From Amycolatopsis deserti (GTDB lineage: Bacteria; Actinomycetota; Actinomycetes; Mycobacteriales; Pseudonocardiaceae), in NCBI RefSeq assembly GCF_014653945.1, contig NZ_BNAU01000001.1, positions 1,364,001 through 1,428,000 of the forward strand: a stretch of 64,000 nt of DNA, in the 5' to 3' direction. Below the pieces are notes generated by a model that saw nothing but the letters and a program-made list of their open reading frames with translations, did no database searches and had not been told where the DNA came from. The translations under genes and the position numbers were made by a program. Shown here one piece after another: positions 32,885 to 40,358 of the stretch (the first letter of the stretch is position 1; each line of letters starts with the position of its first letter).

Positions 32885-33490
32885 TCACATCGCCTGGCGC
32901 TGCAGTGGGCGAGCGGCACGAGGTTCGCCCACGTGCACGAGCACCAGGCCCGTGCGCGCGGCGAACTCGTGAGCTTCCCGGGGGCCGGCGAGGAGAACGG
33001 GATCGCTGGGGCTGACGAGCGCGCAGCTCGCGACCACGGGGCGCAGTCCGGCGCGCCCGGCCAGCGCGAGGGCCGCCGGCAGCACACCGGCCATCGTGTC
33101 CGCGGTGACCCGCACGGGGATCACGTGCCCCGGGCGGGTGAAGTCGCGGGGCGTGCTCGTCGGCGCTGCCAGCAGGCTGATCGTCCGGGCGCGGTCGGCC
33201 GCGGAAATGCCGGTCGTCGTTCCGTGAGCAGCGTCCACGGCGACGCAGTCGCGCTCGGGGGCGCCCCGGCTGCCGGGCGGGTGCATCACCGGCAGGTCGA
33301 GCCGGTCGGCGTCGTCGTCGCTCAGCGCCACCCGGAGGAAACCCGTGCCGTGACGAACCAGGAAGGCCACCGCGTGGGCGGAGGCGCGCTCGGCGGCCAG
33401 CACCAGCTCGGCCCGCGGTCCACCAGTGCTCACCACGACGATCGGACGGCCGAGCGCCAGCGCGCGGGTGGCGGCGAGGTCGGTGCTCAT
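32885..33490 (-). CDS. RibB-like (DHBP synthase fold) protein lacking catalytic acidic motifs
   Basis: 201 residues from ATG 33490, overlapping the flavin reductase stop (ATGA). It aligns along its length with 3,4-dihydroxy-2-butanone 4-phosphate synthase: FLVRHGTGFLRVAL, DAAHGTTTGISAADRARTI and TRPGHVIPVRV are conserved. The acidic loop that reads DxxRExEGD in RibB is here STGGPRAELVLA. The GHTEA motif is replaced by AGVLPAALALA. Both known metal ligands (Glu and His) are thus missing, so synthesis of the riboflavin precursor is unlikely. Paired with a flavin reductase, it may have a changed or accessory role. Confidence 0.75.
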   Translation of the reverse strand: MSTDLAATRALALGRPIVVVSTGGPRAELVLAAERASAHAVAFLVRHGTGFLRVALSDDDADRLDLPVMHPPGSRGAPERDCVAVDAAHGTTTGISAADRARTISLLAAPTSTPRDFTRPGHVIPVRVTADTMAGVLPAALALAGRAGLRPVVASCALVSPSDPVLLAGPREAHEFAARTGLVLVHVGEPRAARPLQRQAM

Positions 33491-34002
33491 CGCGTCTCCA
33501 GTGCGCGCACCGCGCTCAGGTGGAAGATCAGCGGGTCGTGGCGGTCGTCGACGCGCGTGCCCAGCACCTCGAACAGGACGATGTCGTGGTCGCCGGCGGG
33601 CACGGTCCGGTGGACCCGGCAGTCCAGCCACAGCGGCGCCCCGGCCAGGAACACCGCCCCCTCGGGCGAGGCCTCCCAGGTGGCGCCTGCGAACCGGTCG
33701 ACGCCGCGGGCCGCGAGTGCGGCGCTGAGCTCAGCGTGCTCGGCGCCGAGCACGCTGATGCCGACCCGCCCGGCGGCGGCGAGCCGCGGCCACGTGGTCG
33801 AGCCGTGGCCGATGCAGACCGACACCAGTGCCGGATCCAGCGACACCGAGGTGAACGAGCTCGCGGCCATGCCCACGGGGCCATCGGGCCCGCGGGCGCA
33901 CAGCGCGGTGACGCCGCTCGGAAACCGGGCGAACGCCGACCGTAGCGTGAGTTTGCGTTCGGCCGGGTCCAGCGCCAACGGGTGAAGGACGAGTGTTTTC
34001 AC
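33487..34002 (-). CDS. Flavin reductase-like protein (FMN-binding split barrel)
   Basis: 171 residues from GTG 34002. The flavin reductase pattern is visible in FARFPSGVTALCARG, VGMAASSFTSVSLDPALVSV, WPRLAAAGRVGISVL and FAGATWEASPEGAVFL. Such proteins use NAD(P)H to make free FMNH2 or FADH2 for partner monooxygenases. It is the first gene of a two-gene operon with the RibB-like protein. A CTGTGACCTG motif 32 bp upstream links it to the regulon that contains an LLM monooxygenase (46140-47321), a likely partner. Confidence 0.85.
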   Translation of the reverse strand: MKTLVLHPLALDPAERKLTLRSAFARFPSGVTALCARGPDGPVGMAASSFTSVSLDPALVSVCIGHGSTTWPRLAAAGRVGISVLGAEHAELSAALAARGVDRFAGATWEASPEGAVFLAGAPLWLDCRVHRTVPAGDHDIVLFEVLGTRVDDRHDPLIFHLSAVRALETR

Positions 34003-34029
34003 ACCACCAGGCTTCCCCCGCGTCACGGC

Positions 34030-34098
34030 CGTGTCTGTGACCTGCGTCCGGAGCCGGCGAACCGGACCGCGAGTTGACGGACGCAGGTCACAGACACG
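34030..34098. promoter_or_regulatory. Divergent pair of Crp-type sites (21-bp perfect inverted repeat)
   Basis: Two perfectly complementary 21-bp arms (34030-34050 and 34078-34098) with a 27-nt spacer. Each contains CTGTGACCTGCGTCCG, pointing away from each other: one upstream of the flavin reductase (32 nt before its GTG), the other upstream of the hydrolase/crp operon (68 nt before GTG 34162). TGTGA is the half-site read by CRP-type recognition helices. The same motif recurs at 48211 and 52394. Confidence 0.75.
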
Positions 34099-34159
34099 AT
34101 CGTCCTTCCTGGCGAGGATCGCTGAGGTCACGGCCTGAGACACGGCAGGAGGAGCATCG

Positions 34160-34195
34160 ATGTGGATGCGGCGGAGTTGGCGGGAGAGGCCATGA
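34160..34195 (+). other. Possible 11-codon leader peptide overlapping the hydrolase start
   Basis: ATG 34160 reads MWMRRSWRERP and stops in an ATGA overlap with an internal ATG (34192) of the hydrolase frame. The strong AGGAGGAG site (34147-34154) serves either this ATG or the GTG at 34162. It could couple translation, or it may be chance. Confidence 0.25.
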
Positions 34196-35115
34196 GCGCG
34201 GGGCTTTTCGCCGAGACCAGTGACGGTGTCCGGCTGCACGTGACCGACACCGGAAGTGGTGTCCCGGTGCTCTTCCTCCACGAGTACGCGGGCGACCACC
34301 GGAGCTGGTCGCGGCAGGTGGCCGACCTCCAGGACGACCACCGGTGCATCACCTACGCGGCGCGCGGCTACCCGCCCTCCGACGTCCCGGCGGACCCGTC
34401 GGCCTACTCCTGGCAGCGCGCGGTCGGCGACGCGCTCACCGTGCTCGACGCGCTGGAGGTGGACACCGCGCACGTGGTCGGGCTCTCGATGGGCGGGTAC
34501 ACCGCCCTCCAGCTGGGACTGCGCCACCCCGACCGGGTGCGCTCGATCATGGCGGTCAGCGTCGGGTCCGGTTCCGACCCGGCCACCCGGCCGGCCTACC
34601 TGGCGGAAACCCAGATCGTGGCCGACCAGCTCCGCACGCGGGGAGCGGGGTTCGTCGGCCGCAAGTTCGCCGAAGGCCCCAGCAGGGTGCAGCTGCAGTA
34701 CCACAACGAGCCGGCGTGGCACGAGTTCGTCGAGCAGTTCGCCGAGCATTCCGCGGAAGGGCTGGCGCTGACCATCCTCGAAGTCCAGGGCCGCCGGCCG
34801 TCCCTGCACGACCTGGCCGACGAATTCCGGAAATTCCCGGTCCCCCTCCTCGTCGTCACCGGCGACGAGGACGAGGCCTGCCTGTCGACCGGACTGATGC
34901 TGAAGCGGACCGCACCCGCCTGCGGACTGCACGTGCTGCCCAACAGCGGGCACGTGCCGAACCTGGAAAACCCCCGGCAGTTCAACGACATCGTCCGCCG
35001 GTTCGTCCGGTCCGTCGAAACGGGCGCGTGGCCGGAACGGGACCCCAGGTCGCGGTTCACTTCGCAGTTCGGCCTCGACCAGCCCCGGTCCGGAGAGCCG
35101 GTGGCCGCGGAATGA
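34162..35115 (+). CDS. Alpha/beta hydrolase, first gene of the crp operon
   Basis: 317 residues from GTG 34162, 7 nt after AGGAGGAG; an ATG at 34192 is the alternative. Typical fold: DGVRLHVTDTGSGVPVLFLH, nucleophile elbow GLSMGGYTALQ, acid in VTGDEDEAC and His in NSGHVPNLENP. These enzymes cleave esters, lactones or C-C bonds. It begins a six-gene plus-strand operon with mostly overlapping ends, and its promoter carries the regulon motif. In the pathway it may open a lactone; that is inference. Confidence 0.88.
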   Translation: MDAAELAGEAMSAGLFAETSDGVRLHVTDTGSGVPVLFLHEYAGDHRSWSRQVADLQDDHRCITYAARGYPPSDVPADPSAYSWQRAVGDALTVLDALEVDTAHVVGLSMGGYTALQLGLRHPDRVRSIMAVSVGSGSDPATRPAYLAETQIVADQLRTRGAGFVGRKFAEGPSRVQLQYHNEPAWHEFVEQFAEHSAEGLALTILEVQGRRPSLHDLADEFRKFPVPLLVVTGDEDEACLSTGLMLKRTAPACGLHVLPNSGHVPNLENPRQFNDIVRRFVRSVETGAWPERDPRSRFTSQFGLDQPRSGEPVAAE

Positions 35116-35828
35116 ACGGCGCGCAGATCCCGGCCGCCGCGCTCCAGGCGTGGTCGAAGAGCTTCCTGTCCGGACAGGATCCGGAGATCCGGGACGCGCT
35201 CCTGGCGGACAGCCACGTGGTGACCTACACCGCGGGCACCGTCATCTGCCGGGGGAACGAGGACTACCGGGTGACGCTCGTCCACAAGGGACGGATTCGC
35301 GCGAAGGTGACGTCCTGGGACGGCCGCGAGGTCACCACGCGGTACGCGACCACCGGGCACTTCACCGCCCTGCCCGCGATGCTCACCCACGGCGCGCCGT
35401 CGTCGCTGGAAGCGGTGACGCTGTGCGAGGTGTCGGTGCTGAACCCCAGCACCTTCCGCCGTCTCATGCGCACCCGTGCGGAGCTCGCCTACCAGGTCGC
35501 GGTGTACCTCGCGGAGTCCACCTACGAAACCGTGGCCTACCTGGAGGACAACCTGTTCAACTCCGTCCAGCAGAGGCTGAGCCGGCACCTGCTGGAGATG
35601 GCCACCCCCACCGTGAAGGGACTGCTGGTGCAGACCGACCAGACCGATCTCGCGCACACCATCGGATCCGTGCGCGAGGTCGTCGCGCGTGCCCTGAAGA
35701 AGCTGGACGACATCGGGGCGATCCGCCGCTACCGGCGGCAGATCTGGATCGAGGACCCGGCGCTGCTGAGGTCGTTCGCGTCGACGGATCTGCGGGGCCG
35801 TCGCCTGCCCGAAACGAGGGACAAGTGA
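35112..35828 (+). CDS. Crp/Fnr-family regulator of the catabolic regulon
   Basis: 238 residues. A cyclic-nucleotide-binding-like beta-roll (about 35-130, with VTYTAGTVICRGNED and TGHFTALPAML) lacks an evident Cys cluster, so it is not an Fnr-type oxygen sensor. The C-terminal HTH reads TDLAHTIGSVREVVARALKK. R-E-x-x-x-R matches the CRP recognition helix that contacts TGTGA. That sequence is present in all four copies of the motif near its own operon and in two other promoters. ATG overlaps the hydrolase stop. The ligand is unknown; an acyl-CoA or pathway intermediate is as likely as a nucleotide. Confidence 0.88.
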   Translation: MNGAQIPAAALQAWSKSFLSGQDPEIRDALLADSHVVTYTAGTVICRGNEDYRVTLVHKGRIRAKVTSWDGREVTTRYATTGHFTALPAMLTHGAPSSLEAVTLCEVSVLNPSTFRRLMRTRAELAYQVAVYLAESTYETVAYLEDNLFNSVQQRLSRHLLEMATPTVKGLLVQTDQTDLAHTIGSVREVVARALKKLDDIGAIRRYRRQIWIEDPALLRSFASTDLRGRRLPETRDK

Positions 35829-36790
35829 GCCGGTACCCGATCGACGAGGAGCTGGGGCCGTCGATCGCCGCCCTGCCCCGCATCGACCGCACCGACGTCG
35901 CGCAAGCCCGCCGGATCGCATCGAGCCGGTACGGCCCGGCCGGTCCGGTGGAGGGCGTGACCGTAGAGGACCGCTCCTGCACCAGCACGGACGGGCACGG
36001 CGTCGAACTCCGCGTGTACCGGCCTCACCGCCGCACGAGCGGCGGGGCGGTCTACCACGTGCACAGCGGTGGGTTCATCCTGGGCGATCTGGACATGGGC
36101 CACCTCCGCAACGCCGAGATCGCGCGGGAAACCGGCGCGATCGTCGTCGCGGTGAACTACCGGCTGGCTCCGGAGTGGCCGTTCCCGGCACCGCTGGAGG
36201 ATGTCTACAGCGGACTGGTCTGGCTGCACGACCACGCCGGCGAGCTGGGGATCGACCCCTCCCTCGTCGTCCTGCACGGGGTGAGCGCGGGCGGTGCGCT
36301 CGCGGCCGCGACCACCCTTCTCGCCCGAGACCGGAACGGGCCGGTGATCCGCTTCCAGTTCCTCAAATCGCCGGTGCTGGACGACCGGCTCAGGACGGCG
36401 AGCAGCAGAAGGTTCACCGACACTCCCGCGCTGAACCGCCGGGACGCGGAGATCTGCTGGTCCGCGTACCTCGGCGGAGCCACCAGCGCGGTGTCGCCCT
36501 ACGCCGCCCCCGCCCGCGCTGCGGACCTGACGAACCTCCCGCCGGCATACGTCTCCATCGCCGAGTTCGATCCGCTGCGCGACGAGGGGATCGACTATGC
36601 GCGGGCACTGCTGGCGGCGGGGGTTCCCGTCGAACTGCACCTGTTCCCCGGCACCTACCACGGCTCCGGGGCGGTCCGGGAGGCGGCGGTGAGCCGGCGG
36701 GAGCTGTGCGAAGAGGTAGCGGTGCTGCGGAAGGTCCTGGAGCCGGCGGCGACACCACGAGACGACGAGGGGAACCGAGCACATGTCTGA
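35825..36790 (+). CDS. HSL-family alpha/beta hydrolase (esterase)
   Basis: 321 residues from GTG 35825 (GTGA overlap with the crp stop). Oxyanion motif HSGG (residues 80-83, in place of HGG), NYRLAPEWPFPAPLEDVY, nucleophile Ser154 in HGVSAGGALA, acid in AEFDPLRDEG and His in GTYHGSG. Complete for the hormone-sensitive-lipase family of small cytosolic esterases. It is a second hydrolase in the operon, so the pathway may include an ester or lactone step plus a release step. Confidence 0.9.
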   Translation: MSRYPIDEELGPSIAALPRIDRTDVAQARRIASSRYGPAGPVEGVTVEDRSCTSTDGHGVELRVYRPHRRTSGGAVYHVHSGGFILGDLDMGHLRNAEIARETGAIVVAVNYRLAPEWPFPAPLEDVYSGLVWLHDHAGELGIDPSLVVLHGVSAGGALAAATTLLARDRNGPVIRFQFLKSPVLDDRLRTASSRRFTDTPALNRRDAEICWSAYLGGATSAVSPYAAPARAADLTNLPPAYVSIAEFDPLRDEGIDYARALLAAGVPVELHLFPGTYHGSGAVREAAVSRRELCEEVAVLRKVLEPAATPRDDEGNRAHV

Positions 36791-38030
36791 GGCGAGCGTG
36801 ACGACCGGGCCGCCGGCGCGGCAGCACTTCCTCAGCGGAGTGCGGGTCCTGGACATCACCGGCGCACTGGCCGGCCCCTACTGCACCACCATCCTGTCCG
36901 ACCTCGGCGCCGAGGTCATCAAGGTGGAGCCGGTGGACGGGGACTCCCTCCGGCGGCGGTTGGTCGGGCCGGAACAGCGGCCGCTGCCGTTCGACCTGAT
37001 CCACCGCAACAAGCGCAGCCTCGCGGTCGACATCAAGACCGAGCGGGGGCGGCACCTGGTCCGGGCGCTGGCGCGCCGGTCGGACGTGCTGGTGGAGAAC
37101 TTCCGGGTCGGCGCGCTCGCCCGGCAGGGACTGTCCTACGAGGACCTCAAGGGCGACTGCCCGGACCTGGTGTACTGCTCGATTTCCGGCTTCGGCCAGT
37201 TCGGGCCGATGCGGGACGCGAAAGGCATCGACCTGGTCGCCCAGGCCTACGGTGGCCTCCTCAGCGTCACGGGCAGCACGAGCGGGGAGCTGGCGAAGGC
37301 CGGTTACCCCATCGGGGACCTCGGGACCGGCATGTGGGGCGCCATCGGGGTGCTGGCGGCGCTCCACCGGGCCCGGGCGGGACTCGGCGGCGCCCACATC
37401 GACGTGTCCCTGGCGGACACGATCGCCGGGTGGTCGCTGTGGGAGGTGGCCGATTTCGCCGGGACCGGCGAGCCACCGGGCCCACTGGGCACCGCGCACC
37501 GGCTCACGGCCCCGTACGAGGCGTTCACCTGTGGGGACGACGAGGTGCTCGTGATCGGCGTGACCGAGCGGTCCTGGCGGGCCTTCTGCGGCGTGCTCGA
37601 CATCGACCTCTCCGGCGACGAGCGCTTCCGCGGCGAGTACGCCCGCTTCGTCCACCGCGAGCAGCTCGCCCGGCTGCTCCAGGCCCGGTTCCGGACGGCG
37701 CCGAGGGACATCTGGATCGAGCGGCTCCGTGAAGCGGGGGTGCCGTGCGGGCCGGTCAACACCGTTCCGCAGATGCTGGACGACTCCCAGTACGCCGCCC
37801 GCGAGATGTTCCCCAGCGACGTCGAGCGGTTCGGGCACCACCGCATGGTGAACACGCCGCTCATCGCGGACGGCGCACCCCGCGCACACCGGAAGGCACC
37901 CGAACTCGGGCAGGACACCGTCGCGCTCTTGGCGGAGCTGGGCATCGGCGACCACGAAATCCGGGCACTGGTGCGGGATCGGGTGGTCGGCGACGCCGCG
38001 GCGTCCACTCCGGACACGAAGGCCGGTTGA
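36783..38030 (+). CDS. CaiB/BaiF (family III) CoA transferase
   Basis: 415 residues. LSGVRVLDITGALAGPYCTT at the N-terminus, VEPVDGDSLRR and NKRSLAVDIKTERG are family marks. The nucleophile Asp lies in YPIGDLGTGMWGAIGVLAAL, followed by the typical VSLADTIAGW. It moves CoA between carboxylic acids without ATP. It overlaps the esterase gene by 8 bp. Together with the acyl-CoA ligase at 40359 it offers two routes to CoA esters in the cluster. Confidence 0.92.
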   Translation: MSEASVTTGPPARQHFLSGVRVLDITGALAGPYCTTILSDLGAEVIKVEPVDGDSLRRRLVGPEQRPLPFDLIHRNKRSLAVDIKTERGRHLVRALARRSDVLVENFRVGALARQGLSYEDLKGDCPDLVYCSISGFGQFGPMRDAKGIDLVAQAYGGLLSVTGSTSGELAKAGYPIGDLGTGMWGAIGVLAALHRARAGLGGAHIDVSLADTIAGWSLWEVADFAGTGEPPGPLGTAHRLTAPYEAFTCGDDEVLVIGVTERSWRAFCGVLDIDLSGDERFRGEYARFVHREQLARLLQARFRTAPRDIWIERLREAGVPCGPVNTVPQMLDDSQYAAREMFPSDVERFGHHRMVNTPLIADGAPRAHRKAPELGQDTVALLAELGIGDHEIRALVRDRVVGDAAASTPDTKAG

Positions 38031-38032
38031 GG

Positions 38033-38686
38033 ATGAACGATCCGATGCGTCTGGACATCGTGGACCGGGTCGCCCGGCTCACGATCGACCGGCCGGAGAA
38101 GCGGAACGCGATGTCGGGCGCCATGTGGCAGGCGCTCCTGCGGCACGTCGGCACGATCAGCAGGACGCCCGATGTCGCGGCGGTCGTGCTGCGGGGCACC
38201 GGAGGCAGCTTCTCGGCCGGCGGTGACCTGGCCGAGTTGACCGCGCCGGATCCGGACCACGTCGCCGGCTACCGGCGCCTGGCGGAGACGGCGGTCCTGG
38301 CGCTGACGGAACTCGCGCCACCCAAGCTGGCGGAGATCGACGGAGCGTGCTTCGGCGCGGGGTGCAGCCTCGCGCTCGCCTGCGACGTGCGGATCTGCTC
38401 GCCCTCGGCCCACTTCCGCATACCCGCGCTGGGTCACGGCCTGACGTACGAACCGGTTTTCGTGCGGCGGCTGGTGCAGGCCGTGGGCTCCGGTCCGGCG
38501 GGTCTGCTGCTCTACGGCGGGGAACACTGGACCGCCGCGGAAGCCACCGCCTACGGCCTGGTCGACAGGTGCGCCCCGGACGCGGCGGCCGCGGTCGAGC
38601 CGATCCTGGCCTGGCTGCGCGGCGCGGACGGCGAAGCCATCGCCTCGACAGCACTGTCCATCAGGGCCGTCTCACGGTCCCGGTAG
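38033..38686 (+). CDS. Crotonase-family protein lacking both hydratase glutamates
   Basis: 217 residues, shorter than the usual roughly 255. MRLDIVDRVARLTIDRPEKR at the start, the oxyanion-hole piece GTGGSFSAGGDLAEL and GACFGAGCSLALACDVRI are crotonase hallmarks. The two catalytic Glu of enoyl-CoA hydratase (in GCELA and FGxPE) are Ser and Ala here (GCSLA, FRIPALG). The C-terminal helices are shortened. It is therefore unlikely to be a classic hydratase; isomerase, hydrolase or other crotonase chemistry is possible. ATG 38033 lies 2 bp after the CoA transferase stop. Confidence 0.85.
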   Translation: MNDPMRLDIVDRVARLTIDRPEKRNAMSGAMWQALLRHVGTISRTPDVAAVVLRGTGGSFSAGGDLAELTAPDPDHVAGYRRLAETAVLALTELAPPKLAEIDGACFGAGCSLALACDVRICSPSAHFRIPALGHGLTYEPVFVRRLVQAVGSGPAGLLLYGGEHWTAAEATAYGLVDRCAPDAAAAVEPILAWLRGADGEAIASTALSIRAVSRSR

Positions 38687-38697
38687 GAAAGGTCACC

Positions 38698-39501
38698 ATG
38701 GATCTGCAGTTGAAGGGCGCCCGGGCGGTCGTCACGGGAGGATCCCGCGGGCTCGGGCTCGCCATCGCGCGCGGTCTCCTCGCCGAGGGCGCCCGGGTGG
38801 CGCTCGTCGCCAGGGACGAGCAGCGTCTCGATGCCGCCGCGGACGGCCTCCGCTCCGGCGTCCCGGGCGCCGAGGTCCTGGCTGTCCCGGCGGACACCAC
38901 CGACGACGCCTCGGTGCGGGCCATGGCCGAGCGGGTCGTGGCCGCCTGGGGCGGTGTCGACGTGCTGGTGAACGCCGCGGCCCAGCCCTCCTTCGCCTCC
39001 ACTCCCCCGCCGCTGGCGGATCTCACCGACGACGAGGTGCGGGCGGACTTCGACACCAAAGTCCTCGGCTACCTCCGGTGCGCCCGCGCCCTCGCACCGC
39101 ACATGGCCGGCCAGGGGTGGGGACGGATCGTGAACATCTCCGGTCTGAACGCCCGCCGCACCGGGTCCGTCTCCGGGACGATCCGCAACGTCGCCGTCGC
39201 CGCCCTCACCGCGAACCTCGCCGACGAACTCGGACCGCACGGGATCGGGGTCACCGTGGTGCACCCGGGCCTGGTGGAAACGGAACGCACGCCGCGCCTC
39301 GTCGCGGACCGGGCCGCGGCGAGCGGGCTGAGCGAGGAGCAGGTGCGCGACCAGCTGGCCGCGACGACGAGTCTGCGTCGTCTCGTCACCGCGGAGGAGG
39401 TCGCGAACGTGGTCGTCTTCCTGTGTTCCCCCCGAGCGGCCGCCGTAACGGGCGACGCAGTGTCGGTGGCGGGCGGCAACCGCGGCGCGGTGCACTACTA
39501 G
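38698..39501 (+). CDS. SDR-fold protein without the Tyr-Lys catalytic pair
   Basis: 267 residues. The cofactor motif TGGSRGLGLAIARGLL and the NAG-equivalent NAAAQPS are present, as is Ser in VNISGLNARR. The place where YxxxK should occur reads VSGTIRNVAVAALTANLA, with no Tyr or Lys. The C-terminus VTGDAVSVAGGNRGAV is typical. It may be a divergent SDR with other chemistry or a binding protein. Last gene of the plus-strand operon, ending in a bidirectional terminator. Confidence 0.85.
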   Translation: MDLQLKGARAVVTGGSRGLGLAIARGLLAEGARVALVARDEQRLDAAADGLRSGVPGAEVLAVPADTTDDASVRAMAERVVAAWGGVDVLVNAAAQPSFASTPPPLADLTDDEVRADFDTKVLGYLRCARALAPHMAGQGWGRIVNISGLNARRTGSVSGTIRNVAVAALTANLADELGPHGIGVTVVHPGLVETERTPRLVADRAAASGLSEEQVRDQLAATTSLRRLVTAEEVANVVVFLCSPRAAAVTGDAVSVAGGNRGAVHY

Positions 39502-39540
39502 CTGGTGGTGCCGTCCCCGGCCGGGGGCGGCACCACCAGC
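39501..39540. terminator. Bidirectional terminator between converging arms of the cluster
   Basis: 18-bp arms starting GCTGGTGGTGCCG (39501-39518 and 39523-39540) with one T:G mismatch and a GGCC loop. It fills the whole 40-bp space between the convergent SDR and MBL genes. Confidence 0.85.
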
Positions 39541-39541
39541 A

Positions 39542-40336
39542 CTACGCCCAGTGGAACCGGCGCAGTCCGTCGGCCGTGATCAGGCGGCCGAAGGACAGCT
39601 CCGGGAAGTGGGCGGGGGCGAACGGGTCGCCCGAAGCGGCCAGCTCGTCGGCGATGCGTTCGCGCACGGCGTTGGCCGCGGCGCGATCCACGTCGAACAT
39701 CCCTTCCCACTCCGGGTCGGTCAGCTCGCCCACCGTGTGCACCACGTCGCCGAGGAGCAGGGCGCGCTCTCCGGCGTCGCTCACCACGAAGACGGTGGAG
39801 CCCGGGGTGTGCCCCGGCGCCGGCCGCGCGAGCAGACCGGGCACCAGCTCGGTCTCCTCGTCGAACGTCTCCAGCCGTCCCTCGATCGGGGCGAGGGTTT
39901 CCTGCAGCACCGGATCGGCCGTGGGGCCGGTCATGAAGTAGGCCCAGTCCGCCGCGTGCACCCGGAACGTCGCGCGCGGGAAGGTCACCCTCCCGCGGAC
40001 CGTGGACCAGCCGACGTGATCCGGGTGCAGGTGCGTGAAGACCACGTCGGTGACGTCGTCGAGCGCGACCCCGGCGCGGCGCAGGTTCGCCGGCAGCCAG
40101 CCCGTCACGAACCCTTCGTGCGCGAAGTCGTCACCCGCTCCGGCGTCGACCAGGATCGTCCGGTTCCCCAGGTGCACGAGGAACGCCCCGATGTCCATGT
40201 GGATCCGGCCGTGCTCGTCCAGCGGCTGGTGCTCGCAGGTCCAGCGGAACTCACGCCGGTGGGTCACGGTGTTCTCGATGGGCAACCGGGCGGTGCCGTC
40301 GAGGATCGGGACGATGTCGACGTTTCCTACCTTCAT
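39542..40336 (-). CDS. MBL-fold metallohydrolase
   Basis: 264 residues. Metal motif THLHPDHVGW, a further His in PAPGHTPGS and Asp in ALLLGDVVHTV are those of the metallo-beta-lactamase fold, in the lactonase/quorum-quenching-like branch by overall pattern. ATG 40336 follows GGAAGGAACTG. Last gene of the minus-strand arm. Hydrolysis of a lactone or thioester would fit the neighbours; the substrate is inferred. Confidence 0.88.
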   Translation of the reverse strand: MKVGNVDIVPILDGTARLPIENTVTHRREFRWTCEHQPLDEHGRIHMDIGAFLVHLGNRTILVDAGAGDDFAHEGFVTGWLPANLRRAGVALDDVTDVVFTHLHPDHVGWSTVRGRVTFPRATFRVHAADWAYFMTGPTADPVLQETLAPIEGRLETFDEETELVPGLLARPAPGHTPGSTVFVVSDAGERALLLGDVVHTVGELTDPEWEGMFDVDRAAANAVRERIADELAASGDPFAPAHFPELSFGRLITADGLRRFHWA

Positions 40337-40358
40337 CAGTTCCTTCCCGCCGGTCCGG

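Noticed and set aside
34003..34161. An FMN riboswitch upstream of the flavin reductase/RibB-like operon
   Set aside because: The only structure is the 21-bp inverted repeat with TGTGA sites; the multi-helix RFN consensus is not visible.
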